Below are positions 32,570-43,959 of a stretch of DNA of 64,000 nt, piece after piece. The first letter of the stretch is position 1, and each line of letters begins with the position of its first letter. Both the position numbers and the translations under genes were made by a program. Origin of the DNA: Eurosta solidaginis (taxonomy: Eukaryota > Arthropoda > Insecta > Diptera > Tephritidae); the NCBI RefSeq assembly GCF_040869045.1, contig NC_090322.1, positions 188,851,477-188,915,476 on the forward strand, read 5' to 3'. Under the pieces are notes generated by a model. That model was not told the DNA's origin. It saw only the letters and a list, made by a program, of their open reading frames with translations, and made no database searches.

Positions 32570-32960
32570 TTGACGATACGATAACGTTTTTGGTTAAGGC
32601 TATGGTTATGCTTATGGTATATGTTTTGGTTATGGTATAAGTAATGGTTATGGTAGAAGTTAAAGTTTGTGTTAGATAGAGCTATGGGTATATAGCTATC
32701 GGTATGGAAATGGGTTAGGATACGGTTATGGCTATGACTATGGTTATAGTTATAGTTAGAATTATAGCTGTGGTTAAGGTTGTGGTCTGGAGTATGATTA
32801 TGGCTATCGTAATAATTAATGTTATGTGTACGGCTATTCTGACGATCACGGTTACAATTATGGTTATTGCTATCGTTATGGTTTTGGTCATAGTTGTGGT
32901 TATGTTAGTGGTTGTAATTACGTTTATTGGTAAGTTTATGATTTTCGTTTAGGTTAAATT
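32570..32960 (+). repeat. Degenerate GGTTAT simple repeat
   Basis: About 390 bp made largely of GGTTATGGCTAT-type hexamer units (GGTTAT, GGCTAT, GGTTAC, GGTCAT), with substitutions. The 74-residue frame in it (32728-32952) is a by-product of the repeat (IMVIVIVRI-like composition) and not a gene. Confidence 0.85.
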
Positions 32961-33892
32961 TACGGCTACAGTTATAGTCACGATTCCGATTATCGTACGA
33001 TCGAGTAATTTTATTATATAAGTAAGGGCTTAATGTCAACCAACGGACTATTTGGCATTCATAACTTACCCGTGACCGTGAATATTTCCTCCTGATAGTC
33101 AAATACGTCTTTTATTATGTTTTATTTTCTGAAAATTATGTCACCCTTTTGGTTCTATTCAGCCTTGGTGAGAGTTTGGGTGTTTCTCTTAAAAAATATT
33201 TTTCTCTGAACAAGAAAAGTAGTCCCAATAGCTACAAATAGATTCATTTTGTATAGCGCCAGTTGACCTAGTACAAAAGTGTCAGTTCAAAAGTGCGACA
33301 TGAGGGTAACATTTTTTTCCAGACAAGAAAACGTAATAAGAGAATAAATTGACCGAGCTGACAATAAAGTATCTTGCTATTTCTACCTCATCATCCGTCG
33401 GATGGCGATAATAAATTGGGTTAATCAGGATTTTAAAGTGCTCCACACGCGCCCCCTCTCGATTTCAGTGGCAAAATTTATTCAGGTTATAGATCGTTCC
33501 GTCTGCAGTTTGAAAGAAAAAAGTGTCCGGAAAGACCTCGGCACTTGGCTGAGGTAGAGCTGAAACAGCCGTTTAACTATCGGTAAAATATTGAATTCGC
33601 TAACGTTAAAGGAACTGCCGAGTTAAAGACGCTACAACCTAAATTTCTAGCTGCCACCAAGATTCAGCTTACAGGATGTAATATCTTATGGTCGTTCGAC
33701 GTTGTTAACAGCGGCTGGTGTAGCGCATGGCATCCAAGCCGAAAGCTAAATCCATAAGTTTATTGAATATTTTGATTTGCTACAATGCTACAAAATTTTA
33801 AGTTCTACTTTAAGTAGGAAAATGATATTAATTATATGTGCTCTTTTTTCACGTGTTAAAGAAACTGCTGAGTACTCAAAGCGTAGACATAC
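32961..33892. other. No gene seen
   Basis: Unassigned DNA of more balanced composition around 33400-33760, without a long open frame. I cannot name an element here. Confidence 0.45.
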
Positions 33893-34510
33893 GATATTTT
33901 TAAGAATTCATGACCTTAACACCGGCTTATAATAATTGAATTTCAATTATTATGTTTACTAAGAGAAACTGAAAAGAAAGAAACATTTACTGGCATATTG
34001 CGATGGACCCATTTCGAAAACCGCCCACGTAATCATCATCAGGCTCATGAATTCTTAATATAAGTATAAACTGAACACACCATTAAACAAAGATACATAC
34101 ATATGTACAACTGAGCCCGAGTTTACAAAGCTTCTCATTCGCAACGAAGAAGAACTTTACAAAAACAAATCTACATGGTACACAAATCAATATAAGAGGT
34201 AAAATGTCTCAATTGTGTTGTTAGTGTAGAAATGAGAAAAACTGAATTAAGCATGAAAACAAATACCAGCAGGATGGCCTAGTGTTTAAAGGCTACTGCA
34301 GTTTCACCATGTGATTCACGGTTCGAATCCCGGTGAAACCTTTGATAACATTACAAAATTGCCTGGTGATGATTACGTTAGCGGTTTTCGAAATGGGTCC
34401 ATCGTAATATGCCAGTAAATGTTTCTTTCTTTTCAGTTTCTCTTAGGAAACATAATAATTGAAATTCAATTATTATAAGCCGGAATTAAGCTCATGAATT
34501 CTTAAATATA
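33893..34510. repeat. Foldback element with ~150-bp inverted arms around a tRNA-like core
   Basis: The arms 33893-34044 and 34361-34510 are near-identical inverted copies (for example CCGGCTTATAATAATTGAAT, and GAAAGAAACATTTACTGGCA). The core holds a tRNA-like sequence (34263-34345). A ~58-bp direct repeat (CTCATGAATTCTTAATATAA and onward to AACACACCATTAAACAAA) occurs just inside the left arm (from 34044) and again at the outer end of the right arm (from 34490), so the structure was probably built by rearrangement or nested insertion. Confidence 0.8.
34263..34345 (+). repeat. tRNA-like sequence (pseudo-tRNA or SINE head)
   Basis: Box A: GGATGGCCTAGTGTTTAAAGGC (34270-34291); box B: GGTTCGAATCC. 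The GTTTCACC / GGTGAAAC segments also pair across the core. The expected five-base T-stem is imperfect (CACGG against CCCGG) and the acceptor stem is not clearly formed, so this is more likely a tRNA-derived element than a working gene. Confidence 0.5.
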
Positions 34511-35616
34511 AGTATAAACTGAACACACCATTAAACAAACATGCATACGATATTTTTATTGGGCGTTCTCATGAAAGCTCAAAGAGCGCTAGATTTCAAT
34601 TTAATCACAATTGTCATTCCTTACAATAAGAGGTACATTAAATCGTTAATTATGGCACATAATTATTTAACTTCAAACAAACTTGACAATTACCTGCTTT
34701 CCTCTTGAATTGTGTTCTTTATTACATCTCCATTTATCCTTATCCATTCACTGATTCTTCTTTAGCGCTTTTCTTGCGTAAGTTTCAGCAACAACAACCA
34801 ACGCTTGATATATTCATTCGGTCTTCTCCCTTCAGAAAAAGTTACCCAGCTCCGTTATTTGTTTCACACTTTGCTTGGATTTGTCATACTTAAGTTTTAT
34901 ATGCCACAAATTGTAGCTAATATAATTTTATGCCCTCCTCCTGTTTGTGGCGCTGGAAAATTTCTTGATCTCAACCCCCGCTATTACTTCATCTTCCAAA
35001 TATATTTTTTGTCTTCCTCCCCAATGAAAAATTGTTCTACTTCTCCATTTTATTACCTTTTATTTTAGGTCAATTCTCACTCACACCGCGCCGTTGCCGT
35101 CGCTTTAACCCTTCTTTTATTATTTATATAGGCAAGTGATTTATTCAAACGCATCTTTTAATTCGCCTCTGCTCTGAATTTTTTCTTTCCTGCACTCGCT
35201 TTGGTTAGCTGCTTATTACCTCAATATAAATCTGTACAAATTTTTCCTTCAATGTTTTGAAGTAGATACAACTTAATATATTTAGCAATGCACCCCTTCC
35301 ATTTTAACCCTCCGTGAAAAGTTTATATAAAACAACAAACTCTTGATGGCCTTTCGATTCTGTGGCTGTGGCACGCAGGTACATTTTACGACATTGGTAT
35401 GGTCAGAATGACTGCAAATTATGTGCTGGGAAGAGAACACCCATTTGTTACATTTAATCGAGGTAATTATTTGCTTTAAATTATGTTTGCGTCAGTCCCT
35501 TTGAATTTCAATCATTCTTAGTGTTAAATTTTTTTACTGGTTTTACGAATTTAATTAAGTTAACGCTTATAAAATGGCGAAGCTTTAATGCAAATAACTT
35601 GTTTGCCTCTATTAAA
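34511..35616. other. No gene seen; pyrimidine-rich stretch
   Basis: About 34690-35230 is rich in TTC/CTTC/TTTCC words on the + strand. The 62- and 87-residue frames here reflect that bias. Confidence 0.55.
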
Positions 35617-35672
35617 GCCGCCGTGTTTTGATGGAAGCGTGCTCCACCTACTCGGTGTGGTTAGAAAAGTGT
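35617..35672 (+). repeat. SINE-1 head fragment
   Basis: GCCGCCGTGTTTTGATGGAA followed by GCGTGCTCCACCTACTCGGTGTGG and a short AGAAAAGTGTTTTCAATT remnant. It lies immediately left of a foldback element. Confidence 0.55.
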
Positions 35673-35708
35673 TTTCAATTAAAAAATAAAATAATTAAAA
35701 ACAAATTT

Positions 35709-36088
35709 TAAGTTAAACGGTTTTACTTTACATGAAGTAATAATAATACCGAAAACTATAAAATAATTAGGTAGGTCCTAGGTACTAGTCGTCACACTCC
35801 TCATCAATCTGGGGCGTTGATCAGACAATTAAATAAAAGCGTTGGAAGCGTGAAATTTCTAAAAATGTGAGGCGTAGCATAAACTGATTAAGGTTCAGTT
35901 GGTTGTACTTATGATTATCAATAGAAATTTGATGAGTCCAACGCTTTTATTTAATTGTCTGATCAACGCCCCAGATTGATGAGGAGTGTGACGACTAGTA
36001 CCTAGGACCTACCTAATTATTTTATAGTTTTCGGTATTATTATTACTTCATGTAAGTAATGTTTTCAATAAAACAGTTTAACTAAAAT
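35709..36088. repeat. Foldback element F1, copy 1
   Basis: Long inverted arms (about 35709-35860 and 35945-36088), almost perfectly complementary: CATGAAGTAATAATAATACC, AATTAGGTAGGTCCTAGGTA, CTCCTCATCAATCTGGGGCG. The loop of ~85 bp contains TGTGAGGCGTAGCATAAACT. The outer ends lie near AAACGGTTTTA / AAAACAGTTTAAC. Two more copies occur at 44371-44738 and 58610-58885. Confidence 0.85.
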
Positions 36089-37639
36089 TTTTTTAAATTA
36101 TTTTTTTCCAGTTTTTAGTCTTTATTTAATTGCCTATTATTTCTCATTCTATATAGTTCATTTAGTGACTCATTATTACAAGGACTCTTTCCTGACAATT
36201 TGTTACAATCTAATTCCTCAATACATAATCCTTCCAAAGACTTTACTTGACTCTGCGCCACGTATGCTTGTCCCCCCTTGAACTCCAAAGTATTTTGATA
36301 TCACATCTACAGGACTGTATGTAATATTTGTTCCAAATAAGAGCCAAATCGGACCACAAATGCGAATATTTTTATACCCAGCTGTACTTGTACAGAGGGT
36401 ATTATAACTTTGATTGGATAACGGTTGGTGGTACAGGTATAAAGGAATCGAGATAGATATAGACTTCCATATATCAAAATCATCAGTATCGAAAAAAAAT
36501 ATGATTGTGCCATGTCCGTCCGTCCGTCCGTTCGTCTGTCCCTTACCACGATAGCTTGAGTAAATATTGAGATATCTTCACCAATTTGGTACACGAGTTT
36601 ATCTGGACCCAGATGATAACCACGCCCACTTTTTATATATATAATATTTAGGAAAACACAAAGAACCTGATTATTTAGTAAATAATACACATAGAATGTT
36701 AAAATTTTACATGTGGACTGATATTGAGACTCTTGATAAAAATTTGAAAATATTGTTTAAAATGGGCATGGCATCGCTCACTTGTGATAAAATCAATTTT
36801 ACAAATATTATTAATCATAAATCAAAAATCGTTAAACCTATCGTAACAAAATTGGGCAGAAAGGTTGCTTTACTATAAGAAATGCTTTGAAGAAAAATTA
36901 ACGAAATCTTTTAAGGATCACACCCACTTTTATATAAAAGATTTCTAGAAGGGTCATGGACGAATGCAATAAGCTATATCTTTGCAAAAAAGAGCTTTAT
37001 ATCAATGGTATTTCATTTCCGAATGTGGATTTATAACAGTAAATAGGAAAAACTTCAAATTTAAAAAAATGGGCGCGGCACCGCCCCTTTTATGATTAAG
37101 CAAATTTCTATGTTTCGGAAGACTTGTTATTATCTCAATTCTTGCGCCACCTGGCGGCGATTTTTTTCATATGTCGCTTTCTATCATGTATGTAATATGT
37201 GTTCCAAATACGAGCCTAATCGGAGCACAAATACGATTTTTTTGAATATTTCGATACCTGCGCCACCCAATGGCGATTTTTTTCATAGGTCGCTTTCTAT
37301 TCATGTATGTATAATGTGTTCCAAATATGAGCCAAATCGGAGCACAAATACGGATTTTTGAATATCTCGATCCTTGCGCCACCTAGCGGTGATTTTTTTC
37401 ATAGGTCGGTTTCTATTCATGTATGTATTATGTGTTCCAAATATTAACCAAATCGGACCACAAATACGATTTTTTCAATATTTCGATCCACGCGCCACCT
37501 GTCGGAGGTTTTTCTTATTATTGCATTGTCATCGGGTTCTTAACTATATTCCAAGTTTCAAGGTTGTAGCTTATTTGGAAGTTACTTAAATTTCAATTAC
37601 AAAATTAGTGCCAGCTAGCCAGCCAGTCAAGTCAAGCTA
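36089..37639 (+). repeat. Dispersed repeat family C with TATACCC insertion and ~117-bp tandem repeat
   Basis: Left part (36089-36367) and right part (37140-37639) match a second copy at 43960-44370, in which they are joined directly. Between them is a module (about 36368-37135) that begins TATACCCAGCTGTACTTGTA, paired with CAGAGGGTATTATAA as a terminal hairpin, followed by a CCGT microsatellite (about 36512-36535) and blocks shared with family A. No coding capacity. Confidence 0.72.
37143..37510 (+). repeat. Tandem repeat, ~115-118 bp unit, about 3 copies
   Basis: Units start at GCGCCACCTGGCGGCGA (37143), GCGCCACCCAATGGCGA (37260), GCGCCACCTAGCGGTGA (37376) and a last partial GCGCCACCTGTCGG (37492). 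Each carries TTTTTTTCATA(G/T)GTCG, TTCTATTCATGTATGT and CCAAATCGGAGCACAAATAC. Confidence 0.8.
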
Positions 37640-37810
37640 AATAAAACCGTTTAAAAAAAGGTTTTCTAAGCGGCGTGGTCCCTTGGCAGTGGTTTGGAAA
37701 CACTCCGAGTGTATTTCTTCCACGAAAAGCTTCTCAGTGAAAATTAATATGCCTTGCAGTTTCCGTAAAATCTCTTCAGAATTATTGCGCTTGGCATTGT
37801 TTATTTATTT
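37640..37810 (+). repeat. SINE-1 3' half, diverged
   Basis: GGTTTTCTAAGCGGCGTGGT, CCCTTGGCAGTGGTTTGG, AAACACTCCGAGTGTATTTC, AAAAGCTTCTCAGTGAAAAT and a shortened 3' end (AAAATCTCTTCAGAATTATT GCGC). It lacks the head and has an internal deletion. Confidence 0.72.
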
Positions 37811-38037
37811 ATGAAAGCCATAAACTCAAAGGATGTTTGTTAAAAATTCCTGAAAACGAAGAAAAAATGAGAATTGATTTGGCGCCACAGAAATGCCTTC
37901 CATAATCTAGTCAAGTAATTTTCTCATAAAGTGAGATGTTTTTTTCTCCTTGGTTATAGAAAAAATTTTAAAATAATTTAATAATTTAGAAATGGAGAAA
38001 ATTGTATAAAAAAATTAAGAACAAAATAAAAAAAAAA

Positions 38038-41000
38038 ACAAGTAAGGAAGGCTAAGTGCGGGTGTAACCGAACATTACATACTCAGTTGAGAGCTGTGGA
38101 GACAAAGTAAGGGAAAATCACCATGTTGTAAAAAGAACATAGGGTAACCCTGGAATGTGTTTGTATGACATGCGTATCAAATGAAAGGCATTAAAGAGTA
38201 TTTTATGAGGGGTGGGCCATAGTTCTATAGGTGGACGCCATTTAGGGATATAGCCATAAAGGTGGATCAGGGTTGACTCTAGAATGCGTTTTTATGATAT
38301 GGGTATCAAACGAAAGGTGTTAATGAGTATTTTAAAAGGGAATAATCCTCAGTTCCATAGGTGGACGCCGTTTCGAGATATCGCCATAAAGGTGGACCAG
38401 AGGTGACCCTAGAATTTGTTTGTACAATATGGCTATCAAAAGAAAGTTGTTAATGAGTATTTTAAAAGGGAGTAATCCTTAGTTCCATAGGTGGACGCCG
38501 TTTCGAGATATCGCCGTAAAGGTGGACCAGGGGTGACCCTAGAATTTGTTTGTACAATATGGGCATCAAACGAAAGGTGTTAATGAGTATTTTAAAAGGG
38601 AGTGGGCCTTACTTCTATAGGTGGACGCCGTTTTGAAATATCGCCACAAAGGTGGACCAGGGGTGACTCTAGAATGTGTTTGTGCGATATGGGTATCAAA
38701 TGAAAGGTGTTAATGAGTATTTTAAAATGGAGTAATCCTTAGTTCCATAGGTGGACGCCGTTTCGAGATATCGCCATAAAGGTGGACCAGGGGTGACCCT
38801 AGAACTTGTTTGTACAATATGGGCATCAAACGAATGGTGTTAATGAGTATTTTAAAAGGGAGTGGGCCTTAGTTCTATAGGTGGATGCCATTTCGAAATA
38901 TCGCCATAAAAGTGGACCAGGGGTGACTCTAGAATGTGTTTGTACGATATGGGTATCAAATTAAAGGTATTAATGAGGGATTTAAAAGGGAGTGGTGGTT
39001 GTTGTATAGGTGGTCGCCTTTTCGAGATATCGCCATAAAGGTGGACCAGGTGTGACTTTAGAATGCGTTTGTACGATATGGGTATCAAATGAAATGTGTT
39101 AATGAGTATTTTAAAAGGGAGTAATCCTTAGTTCCACAGGTGGACGCCGTTTCGAGATATCGCCATAAAGGTGGACCAGGGGTGACCCTAGAATTTGTTT
39201 GTACAATATGGGTATCAAAAGAAAGGTGTTAATGAGTATTTTAAAAGGGAGTAATCCTTAGTTCCATAGGTGGATGCCGTTTCGAGATATCGCCATAAAG
39301 GTGGACCAGGGGTGACCCTAGAATTTGTTTGTACAATATGGGCATCAAACGAAAGGTGTTAATGAGTATTTTAAAAGGGAGTGGGCCTTACTTCTATAGG
39401 TGGACGCCGTTTTGAAATATCGCCACAAAGGTGGACCAGGGGTGACTCTAGAATGTGTTTGTGCGATATGGGTATCAAATGAAAGGTGTTAATGAGTATT
39501 TTAAAAGGGAGTAATCCTTAGTTCCATAGGTGGACGCCGTTTCGAGATATCGCCATAAAGGTGGACCAGGGGTGACCCTAGAATTTGTTTGTACAATATG
39601 GGCATCAAACGAATGGTGTTAATGAGTATTTTAAAAGGGAGTGGGCCTTAGTTCTATAGGTGGATGCCGTTTCGAAATATCGCCATAAAAGTGGACCAGG
39701 GGTGACTCTAGAATGTGTTTGTACGATATGGGTATCAAATTAAAGGTATTAATGAGGGTTTTAAAAGGGAGTGGTGGTTGTTGTATAGGTGGTCGCCTTT
39801 TCGAGATATCGCCATAAAGGTGGACCAGGTGTGACTTTAGAATGCGTTTGTACGATATGGGTATCAAATGAAATGTGTTAATGAGTATTTTAAAAGGGAG
39901 TAATCCTTAGTTCCATAGGTGGACGCCGTTTCGAGATATCGCCATAAAGGTGGACCAGGGGTGACCCTAGAATTTGTTTGTACAATATGGGCATCAAACG
40001 AATGGTGTTAATGAGTATTTTAAAAGGGAGTGGGCCTTAGTTCTATAGGTGGACGCCGTTTCGAAATATCGCCATAAAAGTGGACCAGGTGTGACTTTAG
40101 AATGCGCTTGTACGATATGGGTATCAAATGAAATGTGTTAATGAGTATTTTAAAAGGGAGTAATCCTTAGTTCCATAGGTGGACGCCGTTTCGAAATATC
40201 GCCATAAAAGTGGACCAGGGGTGACTCTAGAATGTGTTTGTACGATATGGGTATCAAATTAAAGGTATTAATGAGGGTTTTAAAAGGGAGTGGTGGTTGT
40301 TGTATAGGTGGTCGCCTTTTCGAGATATCGCCATAAAGGTGGACCAGGTGTGACTTTAGAATGCGTTTGTACGATATGGGTATCAAATGAAATGTGTTAA
40401 TGAGTATTTTAAAAGGGAGTAATCCTTAGTTCCATAGGTGGACGCCGTTTCGAAATATCGCCATAAAAGTGGACCAGGGGTGACTCTAGAATGTGTTTGT
40501 ACGATATGGGTATCAAATTAAAGGTATTAACGAGGGTTTTAAAAGGGAGTGGTGGTTGTTGTATATGTGAAGGCGTTTTCCAGATAACGACCAAAATGTG
40601 GACCAGGGTGACCCAGAACATTATCTGTTGGATTCCGCCAATTTATTTATATATGTAATACCTGCCAAGATTTTAAGGGTTTTTTATTTAGCCCTGCTGA
40701 ACTTTTTCATTTCTTCTACTTAATATGGTAGGTGTAACAGCCATTTTATAAAGTTTTTCTAAAGTTATATTTCGCTTCAATAAAATAATCCAATTACCTT
40801 ACCATGTTTCATCCCTTTTTTCGTATTTGGTATAGAATTATGGTATATTTTTCATTTTTCGTAAATTTCGATATCGAAAAAGTGGGCGTGGTCATAGTCG
40901 GTTTTCATTCATTTTTTATACCAAGATAAAGTGAGTTCAACTAAGCACGTAAACTAAGTTCATTAAAGATATGTCGATTTTTGCTCAAGTTATCGTGTTA

Positions 41001-41928
41001 ACGGCCATGCGGAAGGACAGACGGACGACTGCGTATAAAAACTGGGCGTGGCATCAACCGATTCCGCCCATTTTCACAGAAAACAGTTAACGTCATAAAA
41101 TCTATGCCCCTACCAAATTTCAAAAGGATTGGTTAATTTTTGTTCGATTTATGGCGTTAAAAGTATCCTAGACAAATTAAATGAAAAAGGGCGAAGCCGC
41201 GCCCATTTTGAAATTTTCTTTTATTTTTGTATTTTGTTGCACCACATCATTACTGGAGTTGAATGTTGACATAATTTACTTATATACTGTAAAGATATTA
41301 AATTTTTTGTTAAAATTTTACTTAAAAAAGTTTTTTTTTTAAATGTGGGCGTGGTCCTTCTCCGATTTTGCTAATTTTTATTAAGCGTACATATGGTAAT
41401 AAGAGTAATGTTCCTGCCTAATTTCATCATGATATCTTCAACGACTGCCAAATTACAGCTTGCAAAATTTTTAAATTACCTTTTTTTAAAAGTGGGCGGT
41501 GCCACGCCCATTGTCCAAATTTTGACTAATTTTCTATTCTGCGTCATAAGTTCAACACATCTACCAAGTTTCATCGCTTTATCTGTCTTTTGTAATGAAT
41601 TATCGCACTTTTTCGGTTTTTCGAAATTTTCGATATCGAAAAAGTGGGCGTGGTTATAGTCCGATATCGTTCATTTTAAATAGCGATCTGAGATGAGTAC
41701 TCAGGAACCTACATACCAAATTTCATCAAGATACCTCAAAATTTACTCAAGTTATCGTGTTAACGGACGGACGGACGGACGGACATGGCTCAATCAAATT
41801 TTTTTTCGAGCCTGATTATTTTGATATATGGAAGTCTATATCTATCTCGATTCCTTTATATATGTACAACCAACCGTTATCCAATCAAACTTAATATACT
41901 CTGTGAGCTCTGCTCAACTGAGTATACA
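38038..41928 (+). repeat. Dispersed repeat family A, copy 3, with expanded minisatellite
   Basis: Begins ACAAGTAAGGAAGGCTAAGT with the GCGGGTGTAACCGAAC hairpin region and CATACTCAGTTGAGAGCTGT. It then has the minisatellite (38150-40590), the phrase-like body (for example TTTCATCCCTTTTTTCGTAT, CGATATCGAAAAAGTGGGCG repeated at three places), a (GGAC)n tract at 41765-41785, and ends at GCTCAACTGAGTATAC. At 3.9 kb it is the longest family A copy, and the extra length is the tandem array. No protein is visible. Confidence 0.85.
38150..40590 (+). repeat. 130-bp minisatellite, about 19 units, with higher-order repeat
   Basis: I count 19 unit landmarks of the type GATATCGCCATAAAGGTGGACC spaced 129-131 bp, from about 38239 to 40577. 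Identical variant combinations recur about 779-780 bp apart (for example GTGGGCCTTACTTC at 38602 and 39381), which is six monomers, and at 519 and 259 bp further along. This is a higher-order arrangement. The 70-78-residue frames on the minus strand are by-products of the array. Its unit is also present two to six times in the other family A copies. Confidence 0.9.
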
Positions 41929-42087
41929 AATTGATGGTGTAACTGTTACGGCCGTGAATTTCTAGTCAAGGTGCTCAAGTTTTCCTTATTGAGCTAAATC
42001 GTACATGTAGATATTGTGATAAATATTTAATCATGTAGTCTCATTGAAAAATTTAAGAAAAATGTCTCCTTTTCACCGTATGTAGTA

Positions 42088-43234
42088 TCGTTACCCGCTT
42101 GCCAGAAGCATGAATGTGCCAAAATGAAAATGTTAAGAAATCGGGTTTCAAAGTTTATTGCATTCTCAAAATTAGAAGAATTAGTTTCTAGTGTAAAAAT
42201 GTATTTATATATTATACTCACACTATGCTCTTTTAACTGAGATAACTGTTCTGCTCGCATCCCTTCTATTCTCCGAGATTTAGCATATTCATTTTTCTGA
42301 TACAACTAAAATTTAAAAACCTGATCTAATTTTTTGTTAACATATCTATACAAAAAAATTAAAAGTAGCCGGAACAAGTAAATCGGCTCATGCGTTCTAT
42401 GCATTTTGATGTGCTGAATCCGAATACGCTATAAGAATTGGCCCAACTGGTCATGGTATGGCCTTAACCTCAAAAGACGTAAAAAATTCAATACAGGTTG
42501 ACTTTTAAATAATGTTAGGGCCAAGCCAAGACCTGCTAGGCCAATTCCGTTGGCAGATTGGGATTCGGAGCATCACAGTACTTGGGAAAACATCCGCGCC
42601 TTTGAATTATCGAAAGTATGTATGTAAATGAAAAAAGTTACACATTCCATTCAATTTCATATACACTAATATGTTTTATTTTAAGATGTTATTGCAAACA
42701 TAGAACTAGTTCTTATTCTCATCAAAATCAGAATCTTCTGAAATGTTGAGTTCGGGAAAACCGTTGCCCTCAAGATTTTTATAAAAAGAATGATATTGTT
42801 TTAGTATAACCAGTTTTTCACACAATTTTTCCAAGTATTTTAGATTTGATTCGGCAAGAGGTAACGGCTTCGAATAAACCGGTTTTTCAGATATTAAGCT
42901 ATTAAAAATTCTTCATCGGTATAATTGTTTTTGAAGAATACCAGGCACTATACCTGAATCGAATATGTGCTGTTCTTATTTTTTTTTTTTAAATTTTTTT
43001 TAGCCATATCAACGAATGTGTCATACAATGTTCCACATTCATTTTTCTGGCTCAACTTTATGTGAATAAATTACAAATTTGTGAAAATGGCATTGCAAAT
43101 TATTGGGATTTCCATGTACGTAGGAAGCTCTAAATTTAAGTAGAACCTAGAGAATCTAAAGGGTAATCCAAAAGAGGCCTCTAGCACAAAATCGGAAAAA
43201 TTGCACATTCATGCTTCTGGCTAACGGCCGACGG
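42088..43234 (-). mobile_element. DNA transposon T, copy 2 (uninterrupted)
   Basis: 1147 bp with the same inverted ends as copy 1 (TCGTTACCCGCTTGCCAGAA at 42088; AGCCAGAAGCATGAATGTGC reading in from 43234), flanked by TA. It holds the empty site for the BEL insertion (…ATTATACCGATGAAG… on the minus strand). It is oriented opposite to copy 1. Length and presence of only a C-terminal coding remnant indicate a non-autonomous copy. Confidence 0.8.
42708..42920 (-). pseudogene. Transposon T coding remnant, copy 2
   Basis: About 70 codons ending at the TAG whose complement is at 42708-42710. It reads SEKPVYSKPLPLAESNLKYL, then EKLVILKQYHSFYKNLEG and an acidic tail (SEDSDFDENKN). It is parallel to 20722-20937. 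A TGA lies upstream in frame, so an intron or truncation separates it from any N-terminal part. Confidence 0.5.
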
Positions 43235-43959
43235 TATGCTTTAATCAAATTTGATATCGGAAACCACGGAAACCACTTCAATTATAAAATTTTACATGCC
43301 ACGACACTTTTATGAATTTTCCAAGAAATTCCCCCTCATTACATTGAAATTGTCCTCAATTTAAAGAAAATTTTTTATGTAATGTTTTTATGTTGTATTT
43401 TTTTTTGTACGAATTGATCTGGTTGGATAAATGTGTTGTCACGCGGCACTCACTTATGGCATTCACGATGAAGAAAATATCTTCGTGTGGAAGTGTGCGA
43501 AGTTCCCATGCACGCCCTCTCAACGTAATCTATTCTAAAGTTCGTTCATGTTTTAAGGTAAAATTTAAATTATGCCGAGAGATACTTTGCATCACAATCA
43601 ACGACTTTCACATTCACCATAATAAAACAAATAATTCACAGCGCTACACAGATTTGCTATCACTCTTTAATCGTTTTTCTTAATTTTCCCCTTTAATTGG
43701 GAAAAAATTTAACTGCATGCACCCTTTAAGTAAGTATACGTAGTTAAGCCATTTTTGATGTAGTTTTTGTCGAAGGCTGAGGTAGGCTCAGCCGCTGAAG
43801 GGTTGAGTAGAGTACAATCGAAGAATTAAATATCAATACTATCATATTTTATTTACTTCGAACACGCTAGGCCGTGAAATTTCTGCCTGCGGCTTAGAGA
43901 TATCTAAGCACCGAATTATGTTAATGGTTTTGAACATTGGGTTACTTTATTTTTATTAA
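43235..43959. other. No gene seen
   Basis: AT-rich with one ~97-codon frame (43390-43683) lacking recognisable motifs. A short palindromic GGCTGAGGTAGGCTCAGCC lies near 43780-43798. Confidence 0.5.

Noticed and set aside
32728..32952. 74-residue frame of mostly I, V and M
   Set aside because: It is translated GGTTAT-type simple repeat, so the apparent transmembrane character is compositional.
34263..34345. Functional tRNA gene
   Set aside because: Box A and B are present but the T-stem has mismatches and the acceptor stem is not formed. It sits inside a foldback element.
38150..40590. CRISPR-like array of repeats and spacers
   Set aside because: Units are contiguous 130-bp repeats without unique spacers, in a eukaryotic transposon-rich context.
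38852..40621. Four near-identical 70-78-residue minus-strand frames
   Set aside because: They are the 130-bp minisatellite read in one frame across two units. Conservation follows the repeat, and the frame is not kept in other copies.
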